Source of the DNA: Tabrizicola soli
GTDB lineage: Bacteria; Pseudomonadota; Alphaproteobacteria; Rhodobacterales; Rhodobacteraceae
Reading direction: 5' to 3'
Assembly: GCF_015999335.1 (NCBI RefSeq)
Contig: NZ_JAEACP010000004.1
Span: 124,001 to 188,000 of the forward strand
Length of the DNA: 64,000 bases
Part shown: one piece after another, positions 1-9,788 of the stretch
How the letters are laid out: each line of letters begins with the position of its first letter
How positions within the stretch are numbered: position 1 is the first letter of the stretch
Made by a program: the position numbers and the translations under genes
Notes under the pieces: generated by a model
Database searches by the model: none
Seen by the model: the letters and a program-made list of their open reading frames with translations, nothing else
What the model was told of the DNA's origin: nothing

Positions 1-2346
1 GGCCATGAACTCGGCCGGGTAGTTGGCCTTGAGGTAGCCGGTCTGGTAGCTGACGACCGCATAGGCGGCGGCGTGGGACTTGTTGAAGCCGTAGTTGGCG
101 AATTTTTCCAGGAGGTCGAAGACCTCGCCGGCCTTCTTGGCGTCGATGTTGTGGGTGGCCTTGCAGCCCTGGATGAACTTCGGGCGTTCCTTGGCCATCT
201 CCTCGGCGATCTTCTTGCCCATCGCGCGGCGGAGGAGGTCGGCGCCTCCCAGCGAATAACCCGCCATGACCTGGGCGATCTGCATCACCTGTTCCTGGTA
301 GACGATGATGCCCTGGGTCTCGGCGAGGATGTGGTCGATGGTCGGGTGGATGGATTCCAGGTCGCGCAGGCCGTTCTTGACCTCGCAATAGGTCGGGATG
401 TTCTCCATCGGGCCGGGGCGGTAGAGGGCCACGAGGGCGACGATATCCTCGATGCAGGTGGGCTTCATCCGGCGGAGCGCGTCCATCATGCCGGAGCTTT
501 CCACCTGGAAGACGGCGACGGTCTTGGCGCTGGCGTAGAGGTCGTAGGTGGGCTTGTCGTCCAGCGGGATCAGGTTGATGTCGAAGCTGATCCCGCGCAG
601 GGCCAGAAGGTCCATCGCGTTCTGGATCACGGTCAGGGTCTTCAACCCGAGGAAGTCGAATTTCACCAGACCCGCGGCCTCGACCCATTTCATGTTGAAC
701 TGGGTCGCGGGCATGTCCGAGCGCGGGTCGCGGTAGAGCGGCACCAGCCGGTCCAAGGGGCGGTCGCCGATCACGACACCGGCGGCGTGGGTCGAGGCGT
801 TGCGGTAGAGGCCTTCGATCTTGGCGGCGTAGTCGAGGAGGCGGCCGACGACTTCCTCTTTCGCGGCCTCGCGCAGGCGGGGCTCATCCGCCAGCGCCTT
901 GGTGATGCTGACGGGCTTCACGCCTTCCACGGGGATCATCTTGGAAAGCTTGTCGACGTGGCCGTAGGAGAGTTGCAGCACCCGGCCCACGTCGCGGACG
1001 GCGGCCTTTGAGAGCAAGGCACCGAACGTGATGATCTGGGCCACCTTGTCGCGGCCGTATTTCCCCTGGACGTAGGAGATCACCTCTTCCCGGCGGTCCA
1101 TGCAGAAGTCGATGTCGAAGTCAGGCATCGAGACGCGTTCGGGGTTCAGGAAACGCTCGAACAGCAGCGCATAGCGCAGAGGGTCGAGGTCGGTGATGGT
1201 GAGGGCATAGGCGACGAGGCTGCCGGCGCCAGAGCCCCGGCCGGGACCGACGGGAATGTTGTGGTCCTTGGCCCATTTGATGAAGTCCGACACGATCAGG
1301 AAATAGCCCGGGAACCCCATCTTCTCGATGATCCCGAGTTCGAAATCGAGGCGGGCCTGATATTCCTCGGGCGTGGCGGAATGGGGGATGACCTTGAGCC
1401 GGGCCTGCAGCCCCTCGTTGGCCTGACGGCGCAGTTCCTGCACCTCGTCGTCGGCGAAGCGCGGCAGGATCGGCTTGCGCTTCTGGGCCGCATAGGCGCA
1501 GCGTCTGGCGATCTCGACCGTGTTTTCCAGGGCCTCGGGCAGGTCGGCGAAGAGGGCGACCATCTCCGCCTCGGACTTGAAATAGTGCTGCGGGGTCAGA
1601 CGGCGGCGGGGCTGCTGCTGGTCGACATAGGCGCCCTCGGCGATGCAGATCAGGGCATCGTGCGCCTCGTACATCTCGGTCTTGGGGAAGTAGACGTCGT
1701 TGGTGGCGACGATCGGCAGGTCGAGTTCGTAGGCGAGGTCGATGGCGCCACGTTCGGCGAGGGCTTCGTTCTCGGGCAGGGCGCCGCCGGGGCCGGGGTG
1801 GCGCTGGAGTTCGACGTAGAGACGTTTGGGGTAGATGTGTGCCAGCCGTTCCAGGATGGCGCGGGCCTTGGCCTGCTGGCCGGTTGCGTGGAAGCGGCCG
1901 AGCGGGCCTTCGGGGCCACCCGTCAGGCAGATCAGCCCCTCGGCGTTCTGGGCCAGTTCGTCCAGCGTCACCTGCGGCAGGTTGGCAGAGCCGGTCATCG
2001 CGCCGTCGATGTAAAGCCGCGTGTTGAGCCGCATCAGGTTCATGTAGCCCTGCTCGGTCTGGGCGAGGAGGACGATGGGCGCTGGGGAACGGGGCTTCTC
2101 GCCCGGCTGGGCGGGATCGTGGGCGATGGAGATCTGGCAGCCGAGGATGGGCTGGACCCCTGCCCCCATGGCGGTGACGGAGAACTCCAGCGCGGCGAAC
2201 ATGTTGTTCGTGTCGGTCACGGCCACGGCGGGCATGGCCTGCGCGGTGCAGAGGCCGACGAGCTTTTTCACCGGCACCGCGCCTTCGAGGAGCGAGTGTT
2301 CGGTGTGGGTGCGAAGGTGGATGAATCGAGGAGAGGCGCCGGGCAT
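1..2346 (-). CDS. dnaE: DNA polymerase III alpha subunit (5' part, cut by window edge)
   Basis: Replicative polymerase catalytic subunit of the cytoplasmic replisome. Only the first 782 codons are present; the frame leaves the window at base 1, and the family usually has about 1,150-1,200 residues. RFIHLRTHTEHSLLEGA at residues 7-23 is the PHP-domain signature, PGRGSGAGSL and PDFDIDFCMDRREEVI mark the palm with its catalytic aspartates, and GFNKSHAAAYA lies close to the edge. The start is ATG at 2346; the nearest upstream in-frame stop is at 2389-2391, which is also the stop codon of the preceding gene, so the two are in tandem 42 bases apart. No frameshift or odd composition is seen. Confidence 0.97.
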   Translation of the reverse strand, partial: MPGASPRFIHLRTHTEHSLLEGAVPVKKLVGLCTAQAMPAVAVTDTNNMFAALEFSVTAMGAGVQPILGCQISIAHDPAQPGEKPRSPAPIVLLAQTEQGYMNLMRLNTRLYIDGAMTGSANLPQVTLDELAQNAEGLICLTGGPEGPLGRFHATGQQAKARAILERLAHIYPKRLYVELQRHPGPGGALPENEALAERGAIDLAYELDLPIVATNDVYFPKTEMYEAHDALICIAEGAYVDQQQPRRRLTPQHYFKSEAEMVALFADLPEALENTVEIARRCAYAAQKRKPILPRFADDEVQELRRQANEGLQARLKVIPHSATPEEYQARLDFELGIIEKMGFPGYFLIVSDFIKWAKDHNIPVGPGRGSGAGSLVAYALTITDLDPLRYALLFERFLNPERVSMPDFDIDFCMDRREEVISYVQGKYGRDKVAQIITFGALLSKAAVRDVGRVLQLSYGHVDKLSKMIPVEGVKPVSITKALADEPRLREAAKEEVVGRLLDYAAKIEGLYRNASTHAAGVVIGDRPLDRLVPLYRDPRSDMPATQFNMKWVEAAGLVKFDFLGLKTLTVIQNAMDLLALRGISFDINLIPLDDKPTYDLYASAKTVAVFQVESSGMMDALRRMKPTCIEDIVALVALYRPGPMENIPTYCEVKNGLRDLESIHPTIDHILAETQGIIVYQEQVMQIAQVMAGYSLGGADLLRRAMGKKIAEEMAKERPKFIQGCKATHNIDAKKAGEVFDLLEKFANYGFNKSHAAAYAVVSYQTGYLKANYPAEFMA

Positions 2347-2388
2347 GGGTGAAGGGTTACCCGGCCCGGCGCGTCGTGTGAAGGGTCG

Positions 2389-2925
2389 TCAGGCCAGGCG
2401 CGGCATCGGTCGCAGGGCGGCGAGGCTGGCCACGGCGATCACGGCGGCGAGGCCTGCGAAGATCGCGATGTCCTGCCAGCCGGGTTTCACCACCATCAGG
2501 AAGACGATGGCGAACTGGACCGCATAGTCCATCACCGCCAGCCGCCGGACGCGGCGCAGCGCGGGGATCGCGGCCTCGGCCCCCCGGGTGTCGGCGGTCT
2601 TCAGCGCGGCCTCGCAGGACGGGCCGAGGACCGTGGCGCCGAAGGTGGAGGTGAAGAGCACGCCGGCAAGGCCGAGGGTGGTGAAGGGCTGCCAGCCCCA
2701 GCCGGCGAGGAAGAGCAGCGCCACCCCGGAGGCGAGGGTGAAGACGCTGGCCGGGATGAAGAGGCGTGGCGCAAGCAGCGTGGTGGCGCGGACGACGGCC
2801 AGCTGCGCCTCGGCCGGGCTGCGGCGGGCGAGGAGGGTGCTGGCGAGGATGATGGTAAAACCGCCGCCGACCCAGAGGACGGCGGCGATGACATGTGCGA
2901 ATTTCAAGAGCGAAAGGTAGTCCAT
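2389..2925 (-). CDS. Small integral membrane protein, DUF2269-like
   Basis: A protein of 178 residues that is almost all hydrophobic, with about five predicted membrane helices. It opens with LLKFAHVIAAVLWVGGGF, the His-containing first helix typical of the DUF2269/CopD-like group of inner-membrane proteins, whose biochemical role is not established. I chose ATG at 2925 because the hydrophobic N-terminus begins there; the open frame continues upstream to 3618 but that part overlaps xdhA and looks non-coding. It is divergent from xdhA and lies 42 bases upstream of dnaE on the same strand. The family assignment is from pattern only; the membrane topology is plain from the sequence. Confidence 0.75.
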   Translation of the reverse strand: MDYLSLLKFAHVIAAVLWVGGGFTIILASTLLARRSPAEAQLAVVRATTLLAPRLFIPASVFTLASGVALLFLAGWGWQPFTTLGLAGVLFTSTFGATVLGPSCEAALKTADTRGAEAAIPALRRVRRLAVMDYAVQFAIVFLMVVKPGWQDIAIFAGLAAVIAVASLAALRPMPRLA

Positions 2926-3205
2926 GGGGAGAAATCCATTCCTGTGCAAATAATGCGCTTCGCATAGAGCCGGGTGAATGTTAGCGCGAGTAAGGTATGC
3001 CTTACCCCGCGTCATCCGGCGCGTTCGCGCGGACTTTCGGCAAATGCGGATAGCAGCTTCGTCTTTTGGCAGATAGTTTGAGCTTGCCTTGACTCGGGCC
3101 GGGTTGCTTGATGGAGGCAAGAACAATGGGCGCGTGGCCCGCTTTACGCCGCATCGGGCGGCCACGCAGAATGCCCAGAACGGGGAGAAGGCGGCGGACA
3201 GACGG
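2926..3205. promoter_or_regulatory. Divergent intergenic region with a short inverted repeat
   Basis: This 280-base gap separates the divergent membrane-protein gene and xdhA, so it should hold both promoters. A 6-bp inverted repeat, GTAAGG (2990-2995), 4-base gap, CCTTAC (3000-3005), could be an operator, but no regulator gene is adjacent and I cannot assign it. The segment 3089-3205 is open in the xdhA frame, but the encoded residues are not xanthine-dehydrogenase-like and I treat it as leader. Confidence 0.3.
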
Positions 3206-4582
3206 ATGAGCGTAGCGTTTCTGTTGAACGGAACGCCGGTTCGTGTCGCGGGGGAAGCTCCGACGCGGACCCTGCTGGAGTTCCTGCGCGAGGACCGGGG
3301 CCTGAGCGGCACCAAGGAGGGCTGCAACGAGGGCGATTGCGGCGCCTGCACGGTGATGGTGACCGATGCGGAGGGATCGCGGGCGCTGAACGCCTGCATC
3401 CTGTTCCTGCCGCAGTTGCATGGCAAGGCGGTGCGGACGGTCGAGGGGATCGCGGGGCCCTCGGGCGAGATGCATCCGGTGCAGGCGGCGATGGTGTCGC
3501 AGCATGGCAGCCAGTGCGGATTCTGCACTCCCGGATTTGTCGTGAGCATGGCGGTGGCGCATCTGAACGGCGACCGGGTGCATGACGATGCGCTGGCGGG
3601 GAACCTGTGCCGCTGCACCGGCTATGCGCCGATCGTGCGGGCGGCGGAAGTGGCGGCCGGAGAGCCGGTGCCCGAGTGGATGCGGACGGACCGGGCGGCG
3701 GTGGCGGCTTTCGCGGCCGGGGAGGCGGGGGCGTTCCGGCCCGAGGGCTCGGACGAACTGGCGGAGTGGTATCTGGCGCATCCCGAGGCCGTGCTGGTGG
3801 CCGGGGCGACGGATGTGGGGCTTTGGGTGACCAAGCAGCTGCGCGAGCTGGCGCCGGTGGCGTTCCTGGGCGGCGTGAAGGACCTGCAGGCGATCGAGGT
3901 GCAGGGCGGGCAGCTGCATGTGGGGACAGGCGTGACGATTGCCGCCCTGCGCGAGGCGGTGAAGGAGCGCATCCCCTCGTTCGGCGAGATGTTGCGGCGC
4001 TTTGCCTCGGCGCAGGTGCGCAACGCGGCGACGATCGGGGGGAACATCGCCAATGGCTCTCCGATCGGGGACGGGCCGCCGGCGCTGATCGCTTTGGGCG
4101 CGACGCTGCACCTGCGGCGGGGCGACGAGATGCGGTCGATCCCGCTGGAGGACTTCTTCCTGGAGTATCGCAAGCAGGACCGGCGGACGGGCGAGTTCGT
4201 GGCGGGAGTGTCCTTCCCGGAACAGGCCCCTGCCCTGCGGTGTTACAAGGTGTCGAAGCGGTTCGACCAGGATATCTCGGCGGTCTGCGGGTGTTTCAAC
4301 GTGACAGTCGAGGGGGGCGTGGCGACGGCGGCCCGGATCGCGTTCGGGGGCATGGCGGGGGTGCCGAAGCGGGCCCTTGCGGCCGAGGCGGCTTTGCTCG
4401 GCATGGCCTGGTCCGAGGCGACGGTCGAGGCGGCGGCGGCGGCGATGGCGGGGGATTTCACGCCCCTGTCGGACATGCGGGCGAGTGCGGGCTACCGGAT
4501 GCTGACGGCGCAGAACCTGCTGCGGCGCTATTTCCATGAGCTGAACGGAGTGGGCGTGTCGGTGCTGGAGGTGTTACCATGA
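3206..4582 (+). CDS. xdhA: Xanthine dehydrogenase small subunit (2Fe-2S and FAD)
   Basis: Electron-transfer subunit of the cytoplasmic heterotetrameric xanthine dehydrogenase that oxidises hypoxanthine and xanthine to urate with NAD+. Length is 458 residues, normal for bacterial XdhA. The plant-type [2Fe-2S] cysteines are in [14 protein letters not shown] (Cys40, 45, 48), the second [2Fe-2S] domain has QCGFCTPGF and [10 protein letters not shown], and the FAD domain shows [19 protein letters not shown] start at ATG 3206 rather than the upstream ATG at 3089 because [14 protein letters not shown] is the expected N-terminus. Its stop overlaps the xdhB start by four bases (ATGA), so the subunits are translationally coupled. 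Confidence 0.96.
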   Translation: MSVAFLLNGTPVRVAGEAPTRTLLEFLREDRGLSGTKEGCNEGDCGACTVMVTDAEGSRALNACILFLPQLHGKAVRTVEGIAGPSGEMHPVQAAMVSQHGSQCGFCTPGFVVSMAVAHLNGDRVHDDALAGNLCRCTGYAPIVRAAEVAAGEPVPEWMRTDRAAVAAFAAGEAGAFRPEGSDELAEWYLAHPEAVLVAGATDVGLWVTKQLRELAPVAFLGGVKDLQAIEVQGGQLHVGTGVTIAALREAVKERIPSFGEMLRRFASAQVRNAATIGGNIANGSPIGDGPPALIALGATLHLRRGDEMRSIPLEDFFLEYRKQDRRTGEFVAGVSFPEQAPALRCYKVSKRFDQDISAVCGCFNVTVEGGVATAARIAFGGMAGVPKRALAAEAALLGMAWSEATVEAAAAAMAGDFTPLSDMRASAGYRMLTAQNLLRRYFHELNGVGVSVLEVLP

Positions 4583-6999
4583 GCATGGGGAAAGCCCTGC
4601 CGCATGACGCGGCGCCGCTGCATGTGACGGGGCAGGCGCGGTATATCGACGACCTGTCCGTGGCCAATGCGCTGCATCTGGCCTTCGGGCTGTCGACGGT
4701 GGCGCATGGCGAGATCACCGGGATCGACCTGTCGGCGGTGCGGGCCGCGCCGGGCGTCGTGGCGGTGCTGTCGGCGGAGGATCTGCCGGAGATGCCGGAT
4801 TGCTCGCCCTCGGCCGAGGATGAGCCGCTCTTGGCGGTGGGGAGGGTGCATTACGTCGGCCAGCCGGTGTTCCTGGTCATCGCCGATAGCCACCTCGCGG
4901 CGCGGAAGGCGGCGCGGCTGGGGAAGATTTCTTATCGCGAGCTGCCGGCGCTGCTGACGGTGGACGAGGCGCTGGCGGCGGACAGCCGCTTCGAGGGCGG
5001 GCCGGTGATCTGGGCCAAGGGCGATGCGGCTGGGGCGATCTCGGCAGCGCCCCAGGTGGTCGAGGGGTCGTTCGAGGTCGGCGGGCAGGAGCATTTCTAC
5101 CTGGAGGGCCAGGTCGCCGCCGCCATCCCGCAGGAAGGCGGGGACATGGTGGTGCATTCCTCGACCCAGCACCCGACCGAGGTGCAGCACAAGGTGGCCC
5201 ATGCGCTGCACCTGCCGATGAGCGCGGTCCGGGTGGAGGTCCGCCGGATGGGCGGCGGCTTCGGCGGCAAGGAAAGCCAGGGGAATGCGCTGGCCATCGC
5301 CTGTGCGGTCGCGGCACGGCGGACCGGGCGGCCCTGCCGGATGCGGTACGACCGCGATGACGACATGGTCATCACCGGGAAGCGGCACGACCTGCGCATA
5401 CTCTACCGGGCGGGGGTGGATGAGCAGGGGCGGATTCTCGGGCTGGAGTTCACCCATCTTTTCCGCTGCGGCTGGTCGCAGGACCTGTCGCTGCCGGTGG
5501 CGGACCGGGCGATGCTGCATGCGGACAACTGCTATCACCTGCCGCATGTGCGGATCGAGAGCCACCGGCTGAAGACCAACACCTGCAGCGCAACGGCCTA
5601 TCGCGGCTTCGGCGGACCGCAGGGGATGGTGGGGATCGAGCGGGTTCTGGATCACGTGGCCTTTGTGGTGGGGCGGGAACCCTTGGAGGTGCGCAGGGCC
5701 AACTTCTATCGCGGGATGGCTGCCCCCGGGGGCGCTTCGCCCCCCGGACCCCCAGAGGATATTTCCGCAAAGATGAAAGGCGGGAGTGAGGAGGTGGACC
5801 TGACCTCCCGGGGCGCGGCGCTGCCGGTGGGGTCGCATGACCTGCCGGCGGATGGGGCGGTGCAGACGACGCCCTACCACATGCCGGTGGAGGATTTCAT
5901 CGGGCATGAGCTGGTGGCGGAGCTGGAGCGGACCTCGGATTACCGGGCGCGGAAGGCGGAGATCGCGGCGTGGAATGCGGGCTCGCCCGTGTTGAAGCGG
6001 GGGATCGCGCTGACGCCGGTGAAGTTCGGGATTTCCTTCACGCTGACCTGGCTGAACCAGGCGGGCGCCTTGGTGCATGTCTACCAGGACGGCTCCATCG
6101 CGCTGAACCATGGCGGGACCGAGATGGGACAGGGGCTGTTCCAGAAGGTCGCGCAGGTGACGGCTTCGGTCTTCGGCCTCGACGTGGGCAAGGTGAAGAT
6201 CACCGCGACGGATACCGGGAAGGTGCCGAACACCTCGGCGACCGCGGCGTCGTCGGGGTCGGACCTGAACGGGATGGCGGCGAAGGCGGCGGCGGAGACG
6301 ATCCGGGCGCGGCTGGCGGAGTTCATCGCCGAGAAGCATCAGGCGGAGCCCTCTGCCGTGACCTTCGTCGACGGGACGGTGAGGGTCGCGGACGCGGTCT
6401 ACGAGTGGGAGAAGGTGGTGGCCTGGGCCTATCAGGCGCGCGTCAGCCTGTCCTCGACCGGCTATTACGCCACGCCGAAGATCGTCTGGGACCGGGTCAA
6501 GGGCACCGGGCGGCCGTTCTTCTATTTCGCCTATAGCGCGGCGGTGACCGAGGTGGTGATCGACCGGCTGACCGGCGAGAACCGGGTGCTGCGGGCGGAT
6601 CTTCTGCATGACACGGGGACCAGCCTGAACCCGGCGATCGACATTGGCCAGATCGAGGGCGCCTATGTGCAGGGCGTGGGCTGGCTGACGACCGAGGAAC
6701 TGGTCTGGGACGGCAAGGGGCGGCTGGCGACGCATGCGCCCTCGACCTACAAGATCCCGGCCTGCTCCGACCGGCCGCGGGATTTCCGGGTGAAGCTCTG
6801 GGGCAAGCCCAACCGCGAGGACTCGGTCGGCAAGTCGAAGGCGGTGGGCGAACCGCCGTTCATGCTGGGCATCTCGGCGCTGTATGCGCTGTCGGATGCG
6901 GTGGCGGCCTGCGGGGATGGCGGCGTCTATCCGGCGCTGGATGCCCCGGCGACGGCGGAGCGGGTGCTGATGGCGGTGCGGAGGGTCGAGGGTGTTTGA
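4579..6999 (+). CDS. xdhB: Xanthine dehydrogenase large (molybdopterin) subunit with an in-frame repeat insertion
   Basis: Molybdenum-cofactor subunit of xanthine dehydrogenase, where the purine is hydroxylated. Length is 806 residues; family members are usually nearer 775-780. Active-site motifs are intact: [21 protein letters not shown] with the substrate-binding Arg, and [12 protein letters not shown] with the catalytic Glu. Between RRANFYRG and [12 protein letters not shown], about residues 380-425, there is a Pro/Gly/Ser/Glu-rich segment whose DNA at 5719-5779 is an intergenic-type palindromic repeat read in frame. It overlaps xdhA by 4 and xdhC by 8 bases. The enzyme is probably functional, because the insertion is in a region between conserved blocks; that is inference. 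Confidence 0.95.
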   Translation: MSMGKALPHDAAPLHVTGQARYIDDLSVANALHLAFGLSTVAHGEITGIDLSAVRAAPGVVAVLSAEDLPEMPDCSPSAEDEPLLAVGRVHYVGQPVFLVIADSHLAARKAARLGKISYRELPALLTVDEALAADSRFEGGPVIWAKGDAAGAISAAPQVVEGSFEVGGQEHFYLEGQVAAAIPQEGGDMVVHSSTQHPTEVQHKVAHALHLPMSAVRVEVRRMGGGFGGKESQGNALAIACAVAARRTGRPCRMRYDRDDDMVITGKRHDLRILYRAGVDEQGRILGLEFTHLFRCGWSQDLSLPVADRAMLHADNCYHLPHVRIESHRLKTNTCSATAYRGFGGPQGMVGIERVLDHVAFVVGREPLEVRRANFYRGMAAPGGASPPGPPEDISAKMKGGSEEVDLTSRGAALPVGSHDLPADGAVQTTPYHMPVEDFIGHELVAELERTSDYRARKAEIAAWNAGSPVLKRGIALTPVKFGISFTLTWLNQAGALVHVYQDGSIALNHGGTEMGQGLFQKVAQVTASVFGLDVGKVKITATDTGKVPNTSATAASSGSDLNGMAAKAAAETIRARLAEFIAEKHQAEPSAVTFVDGTVRVADAVYEWEKVVAWAYQARVSLSSTGYYATPKIVWDRVKGTGRPFFYFAYSAAVTEVVIDRLTGENRVLRADLLHDTGTSLNPAIDIGQIEGAYVQGVGWLTTEELVWDGKGRLATHAPSTYKIPACSDRPRDFRVKLWGKPNREDSVGKSKAVGEPPFMLGISALYALSDAVAACGDGGVYPALDAPATAERVLMAVRRVEGV
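5719..5779. repeat. Family C palindromic element inside xdhB
   Basis: A GC hairpin GGGGGCG (5728-5734), 3-base loop, CGCCCCC (5738-5744), is followed by GGATATTTCCGCAAAGATGA (5757-5776). The same tail pattern, GGATATT then AGA.(G/A)A, recurs at 9764-9787 between genes. It is translated in frame here as part of XdhB. Confidence 0.8.
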
Positions 7000-8095
7000 C
7001 CTTGGGTCATTGTCGGCGGCCTTGCAGGCGCATGGGCGCGTGGCCCGGGTGGTGATCGCGGGCGTGGAGGGGTCGTCTCCGCGCGAGGTCGGGGCGTCGA
7101 TGCTGGTCTGGGATCGGGGCCAGTCGGGGACCATCGGCGGCGGGGCGCTGGAGTTCGAGGCGGCGGCGAAGGCGCGCGGGATGCTGGCGTCGAGCCCGTT
7201 GTCCTGCGCGGGAAGTGGCGAGGCGCTTTCGGCGACCGGGGGCGAGCGTCCGATGGCGAGCCCCCCCATCCCATCCCTCCCACATGGAGGGGGGAGGGGG
7301 TCTGTTGCGCCTCTCATCGAGCGCGGCGCTGCCATGGAGGCGCCTCCCTCCCCCCGCGCGGGGGAGGGATGGGGTGGGGGGGCCCGCATCGAGCGGGTCG
7401 CGCTCGGCCCGAACCTTGGCCAATGCTGCGGCGGGGCGGTGGTGCTGTGGACCGAGATCTTCGACACGCCTCCGGAAGCGGTGGCGGGCGTCGTCCTGCG
7501 CGGGCCGGGGCAGATGCCGCTGGCCGTGAAGCGCATCCTGGCGGCGGCGCGGGGGCAGGGCCTGCGGCCCGCGCCCGGCCTGGTTGGCGGCTGGCTGGTG
7601 GAGCCGGTGATGGAGGCGGAGCGGCAGGTCTGGATCTGGGGCGCGGGGCATGTGGGGCGGGCCTTGGTCAGCGTGCTGGCGCCCCTGCCGGGGATTGCGG
7701 TGACCTGGGTAGATGTGAGCGCCGAGCGGTTTCCGGATATGGTGCCGGAGGGGGTGACGGTGATTCCGGCCGGTGATCCGGCTCTGGTGGCGGATCACGC
7801 CCCGCCGGACGCGGAGCATCTGGTGCTGACGTTTTCCCATGCACTGGATCTGGAGCTGTGCCATCGGTTGCTGGGCCGGGGATTCCGGGGGCTGGGGCTG
7901 ATCGGCTCGGCGACGAAATGGGGGCGGTTCCGGTCGCGGCTGAAGGCGCTGGGGCATGAGGCGCGGGCGGTGGGGCGGATCCGCTGTCCGATCGGCGATC
8001 CGGCGCTGGGCAAGCATCCGCAGGCGATTGCGATTGGCGTGGTGGCGGAGATGCTCCGCGCGCCCAAGGTGGCGGTGGGGGAGAAGCGGGCATGA
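6992..8095 (+). CDS. xdhC: XdhC-type molybdenum cofactor insertion/sulfuration protein, with large in-frame insertion
   Basis: XdhC binds the molybdenum cofactor and delivers it, sulfurated, into XdhB; it is not part of the finished enzyme. This one has 367 residues, against about 300 for the family. The N-terminal XdhC/CoxI block has GSSPREVGASMLVW and GTIGGGALEFEA; then LGPNLGQCCGG carries the cofactor-binding Cys pair; the C-terminal Rossmann domain has WIWGAGHVGRALV. About 60 extra residues (roughly 68-130) separate the first two blocks, of which 90-130 are encoded by a family B element. Start is GTG 6992, overlapping xdhB by eight bases; the stop overlaps the next gene as ATGA. Confidence 0.93.
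   Translation: MFDLGSLSAALQAHGRVARVVIAGVEGSSPREVGASMLVWDRGQSGTIGGGALEFEAAAKARGMLASSPLSCAGSGEALSATGGERPMASPPIPSLPHGGGRGSVAPLIERGAAMEAPPSPRAGEGWGGGARIERVALGPNLGQCCGGAVVLWTEIFDTPPEAVAGVVLRGPGQMPLAVKRILAAARGQGLRPAPGLVGGWLVEPVMEAERQVWIWGAGHVGRALVSVLAPLPGIAVTWVDVSAERFPDMVPEGVTVIPAGDPALVADHAPPDAEHLVLTFSHALDLELCHRLLGRGFRGLGLIGSATKWGRFRSRLKALGHEARAVGRIRCPIGDPALGKHPQAIAIGVVAEMLRAPKVAVGEKRA
7261..7382. repeat. Family B terminal-inverted-repeat element inside xdhC
   Basis: A 122-bp element bounded by a C-rich 21-mer (7261-7281) and its G-rich inverted copy (7362-7382); the two arms match at 20 of 21 positions. Each end also folds locally: CCCTCCC/GGAGGG near 7275-7300 and CCTCCCTCCCCC/GGGGGAGGG near 7343-7368. 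It is read through in frame as residues of about 90-130 of XdhC. Confidence 0.88.
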
Positions 8096-9618
8096 CGCGG
8101 CCGGAGTTGTTGCGGGTCGAGGGGATCACCAAGGCCTATCCGGGGGTGGTGGCGAATTCGGACGTGTCGTTCTCGATCGGCGAGGGGGAGATCCATGCCC
8201 TCCTTGGCGAGAACGGGGCGGGGAAGTCGACCATGGTCAAGATGATCTATGGTCTGATCCGGCCGGACAGCGGGACCATGACGCTGCGCGGGGCGGGTTA
8301 TGCGCCCACGAAGCCGGCCGAGGCGCGGCGGCTGGGCGTGGCGATGGTGTTCCAGCATTTCTCGCTGTTCGAGGCGCTGAACGTGGCGGAGAACGTGGCC
8401 CTGGGGATGGAGAGCCCGCCGCCGATGCGCGAGCTGGCGGCGCGGATCCGGGCGGTGTCCGAGGAATACGGGCTGCCGCTGGACCCTTCGCGGATGGTCG
8501 GCGACCTGTCGGCTGGCGAGCGGCAGCGGGTGGAGATCATCCGCTGCCTGTTGCAGGATCCGAAGCTTCTGATCATGGACGAGCCGACCTCGGTGCTGAC
8601 GCCGCAGGAGGTGGAGATCCTGTTCAAGACGCTGCGGCAGCTCAGCAGCGAGGGGACGGCGATCCTGTATATCAGCCACAAGCTGGAGGAGATCCGGAGC
8701 CTCTGCGACGAGGCGACGATCCTGCGCCGCGGCAAGGTGGTGGCGAGTTGCACCCCGCGCGAGCGCACGGCGCGGGAGATGGCGGAGCTGATGGTGGGTG
8801 CCAGCCTGAAGACGCCGGAGCGGCGGGTGGCGGCGAAGGGCGAGGTGGCGCTGGGGGTCTCGGACCTGTCGGTGGACTCTCCGATCGCCTTCGGGACCAG
8901 CCTGAAAGGGATCAGCTTCACGGTGGCGAAGGGCGAGGTGCTGGGGATCGCGGGCGTTGCGGGCAACGGGCAGGACGAGCTTTTGCTGGCGCTTTCGGGC
9001 GAGTTGAAGGCGGCAGCGGACAAGGTGCGGGTCGCGGGGCGGCCGGTGGGCGACCTGGGGCCGGTGGAGCGGCGGCGCGCGGGCCTCGTGGCGGCGCCGG
9101 AGGATCGCTATGGCCATGCGGCGGCGCCGGACATGAGCCTGGTGGAGAATGCCTTCCTGACGGCGGGGGTACGCAAGGAGCTGACACGGAACGGATTCGT
9201 CGACTGGGCAGGCACGCGGGCCTTTGCCGAGGAGATCATCGCGGCCTATGACGTGCGCACGCCGGGGCCGGATGTGGCGGCGCGGGCGCTGTCCGGGGGG
9301 AATCTGCAGAAGTTCCTCATGGGGCGCGAGTTGATGCAGGGGGCGGGCGTGATCGTGATCAACCAGCCGACCTGGGGGGTGGACGCGGCGGCGGCGGCCT
9401 CGATCCGGCAGAGCATCCTGGACCGGGCGGGCGAAGGCGCGGCGGTGGTGGTGATCAGCCAGGATCTGGATGAGCTGCTGGAAGTGTCGGACAGCTTTGC
9501 GGTGCTGAACGAGGGGCGGCTGACGAAGCCCCGGCCGACCGAGGGGCTGACGATGGACGAGATCGGCCTGATGATGGGCGGGGCGCATGGGATGGAGGTC
9601 GCGCATCATGCGGGCTGA
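8092..9618 (+). CDS. ABC transporter ATP-binding protein, double NBD, purine nucleoside type
   Basis: Cytoplasmic ATPase of a BMP-family (PnrA/NupA-like) importer, built like RbsA with two nucleotide-binding domains in 508 residues. NBD1: Walker A GENGAGKST, signature LSAGERQRVEI, Walker B LLIMDEPTS. NBD2: degenerate Walker A GVAGNGQDELL, signature LSGGNLQKF, Walker B VIVINQPTWGVD; such asymmetry is normal in this family. The ATG overlaps the xdhC stop (ATGA), so purine import and oxidation are tied at the level of translation. The cognate permeases and binding protein follow. The purine or nucleoside substrate is inferred from the family and xdh linkage. Confidence 0.93.
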   Translation: MTRPELLRVEGITKAYPGVVANSDVSFSIGEGEIHALLGENGAGKSTMVKMIYGLIRPDSGTMTLRGAGYAPTKPAEARRLGVAMVFQHFSLFEALNVAENVALGMESPPPMRELAARIRAVSEEYGLPLDPSRMVGDLSAGERQRVEIIRCLLQDPKLLIMDEPTSVLTPQEVEILFKTLRQLSSEGTAILYISHKLEEIRSLCDEATILRRGKVVASCTPRERTAREMAELMVGASLKTPERRVAAKGEVALGVSDLSVDSPIAFGTSLKGISFTVAKGEVLGIAGVAGNGQDELLLALSGELKAAADKVRVAGRPVGDLGPVERRRAGLVAAPEDRYGHAAAPDMSLVENAFLTAGVRKELTRNGFVDWAGTRAFAEEIIAAYDVRTPGPDVAARALSGGNLQKFLMGRELMQGAGVIVINQPTWGVDAAAAASIRQSILDRAGEGAAVVVISQDLDELLEVSDSFAVLNEGRLTKPRPTEGLTMDEIGLMMGGAHGMEVAHHAG

Positions 9619-9635
9619 ATTGGTCACGGGCCGGA

Positions 9636-9788
9636 TGCCCCCCACCCCCGGCCCCTCCCCACGGAGGGGGAGGGGAGGTGCGGGTTGCGGCGTCAGGTGC
9701 GAACGCGCGGCGGCGCGACTGCCGAGCCGCCGGAATGGGGGGCCAGCCCCCCAAGCCCCCCGGGATATTCGTGGACAGAAAATGGGGG
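9636..9788. repeat. Composite of repeat elements (families B and C) between transporter genes
   Basis: The only wide gap (176 bases) in an otherwise coupled operon. 9636-9677 is half of a family B element, a C-rich arm CCCCTCCCCAC followed by GGAGGGGGAGGGG. Near 9737-9765 come C/G-rich complementary runs GGGGGGCC/GGCCCCCC-like, then a family C tail beginning GGGATATTCGTGG. A frame from 9608 (MRAELVTGR) overlaps the previous gene but is not permease-like. Confidence 0.65.

Noticed and set aside
3089-3205. Longer XdhA starting at ATG 3089
   Set aside because: The 39 extra residues are unlike any XdhA N-terminus and the fold starts at ATG 3206.
4528-7536. Minus-strand open frame of about 1,000 codons opposite xdhB
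   Set aside because: A shadow of xdhB/xdhC with His/Arg/Pro-rich low-complexity translation; no family motif.
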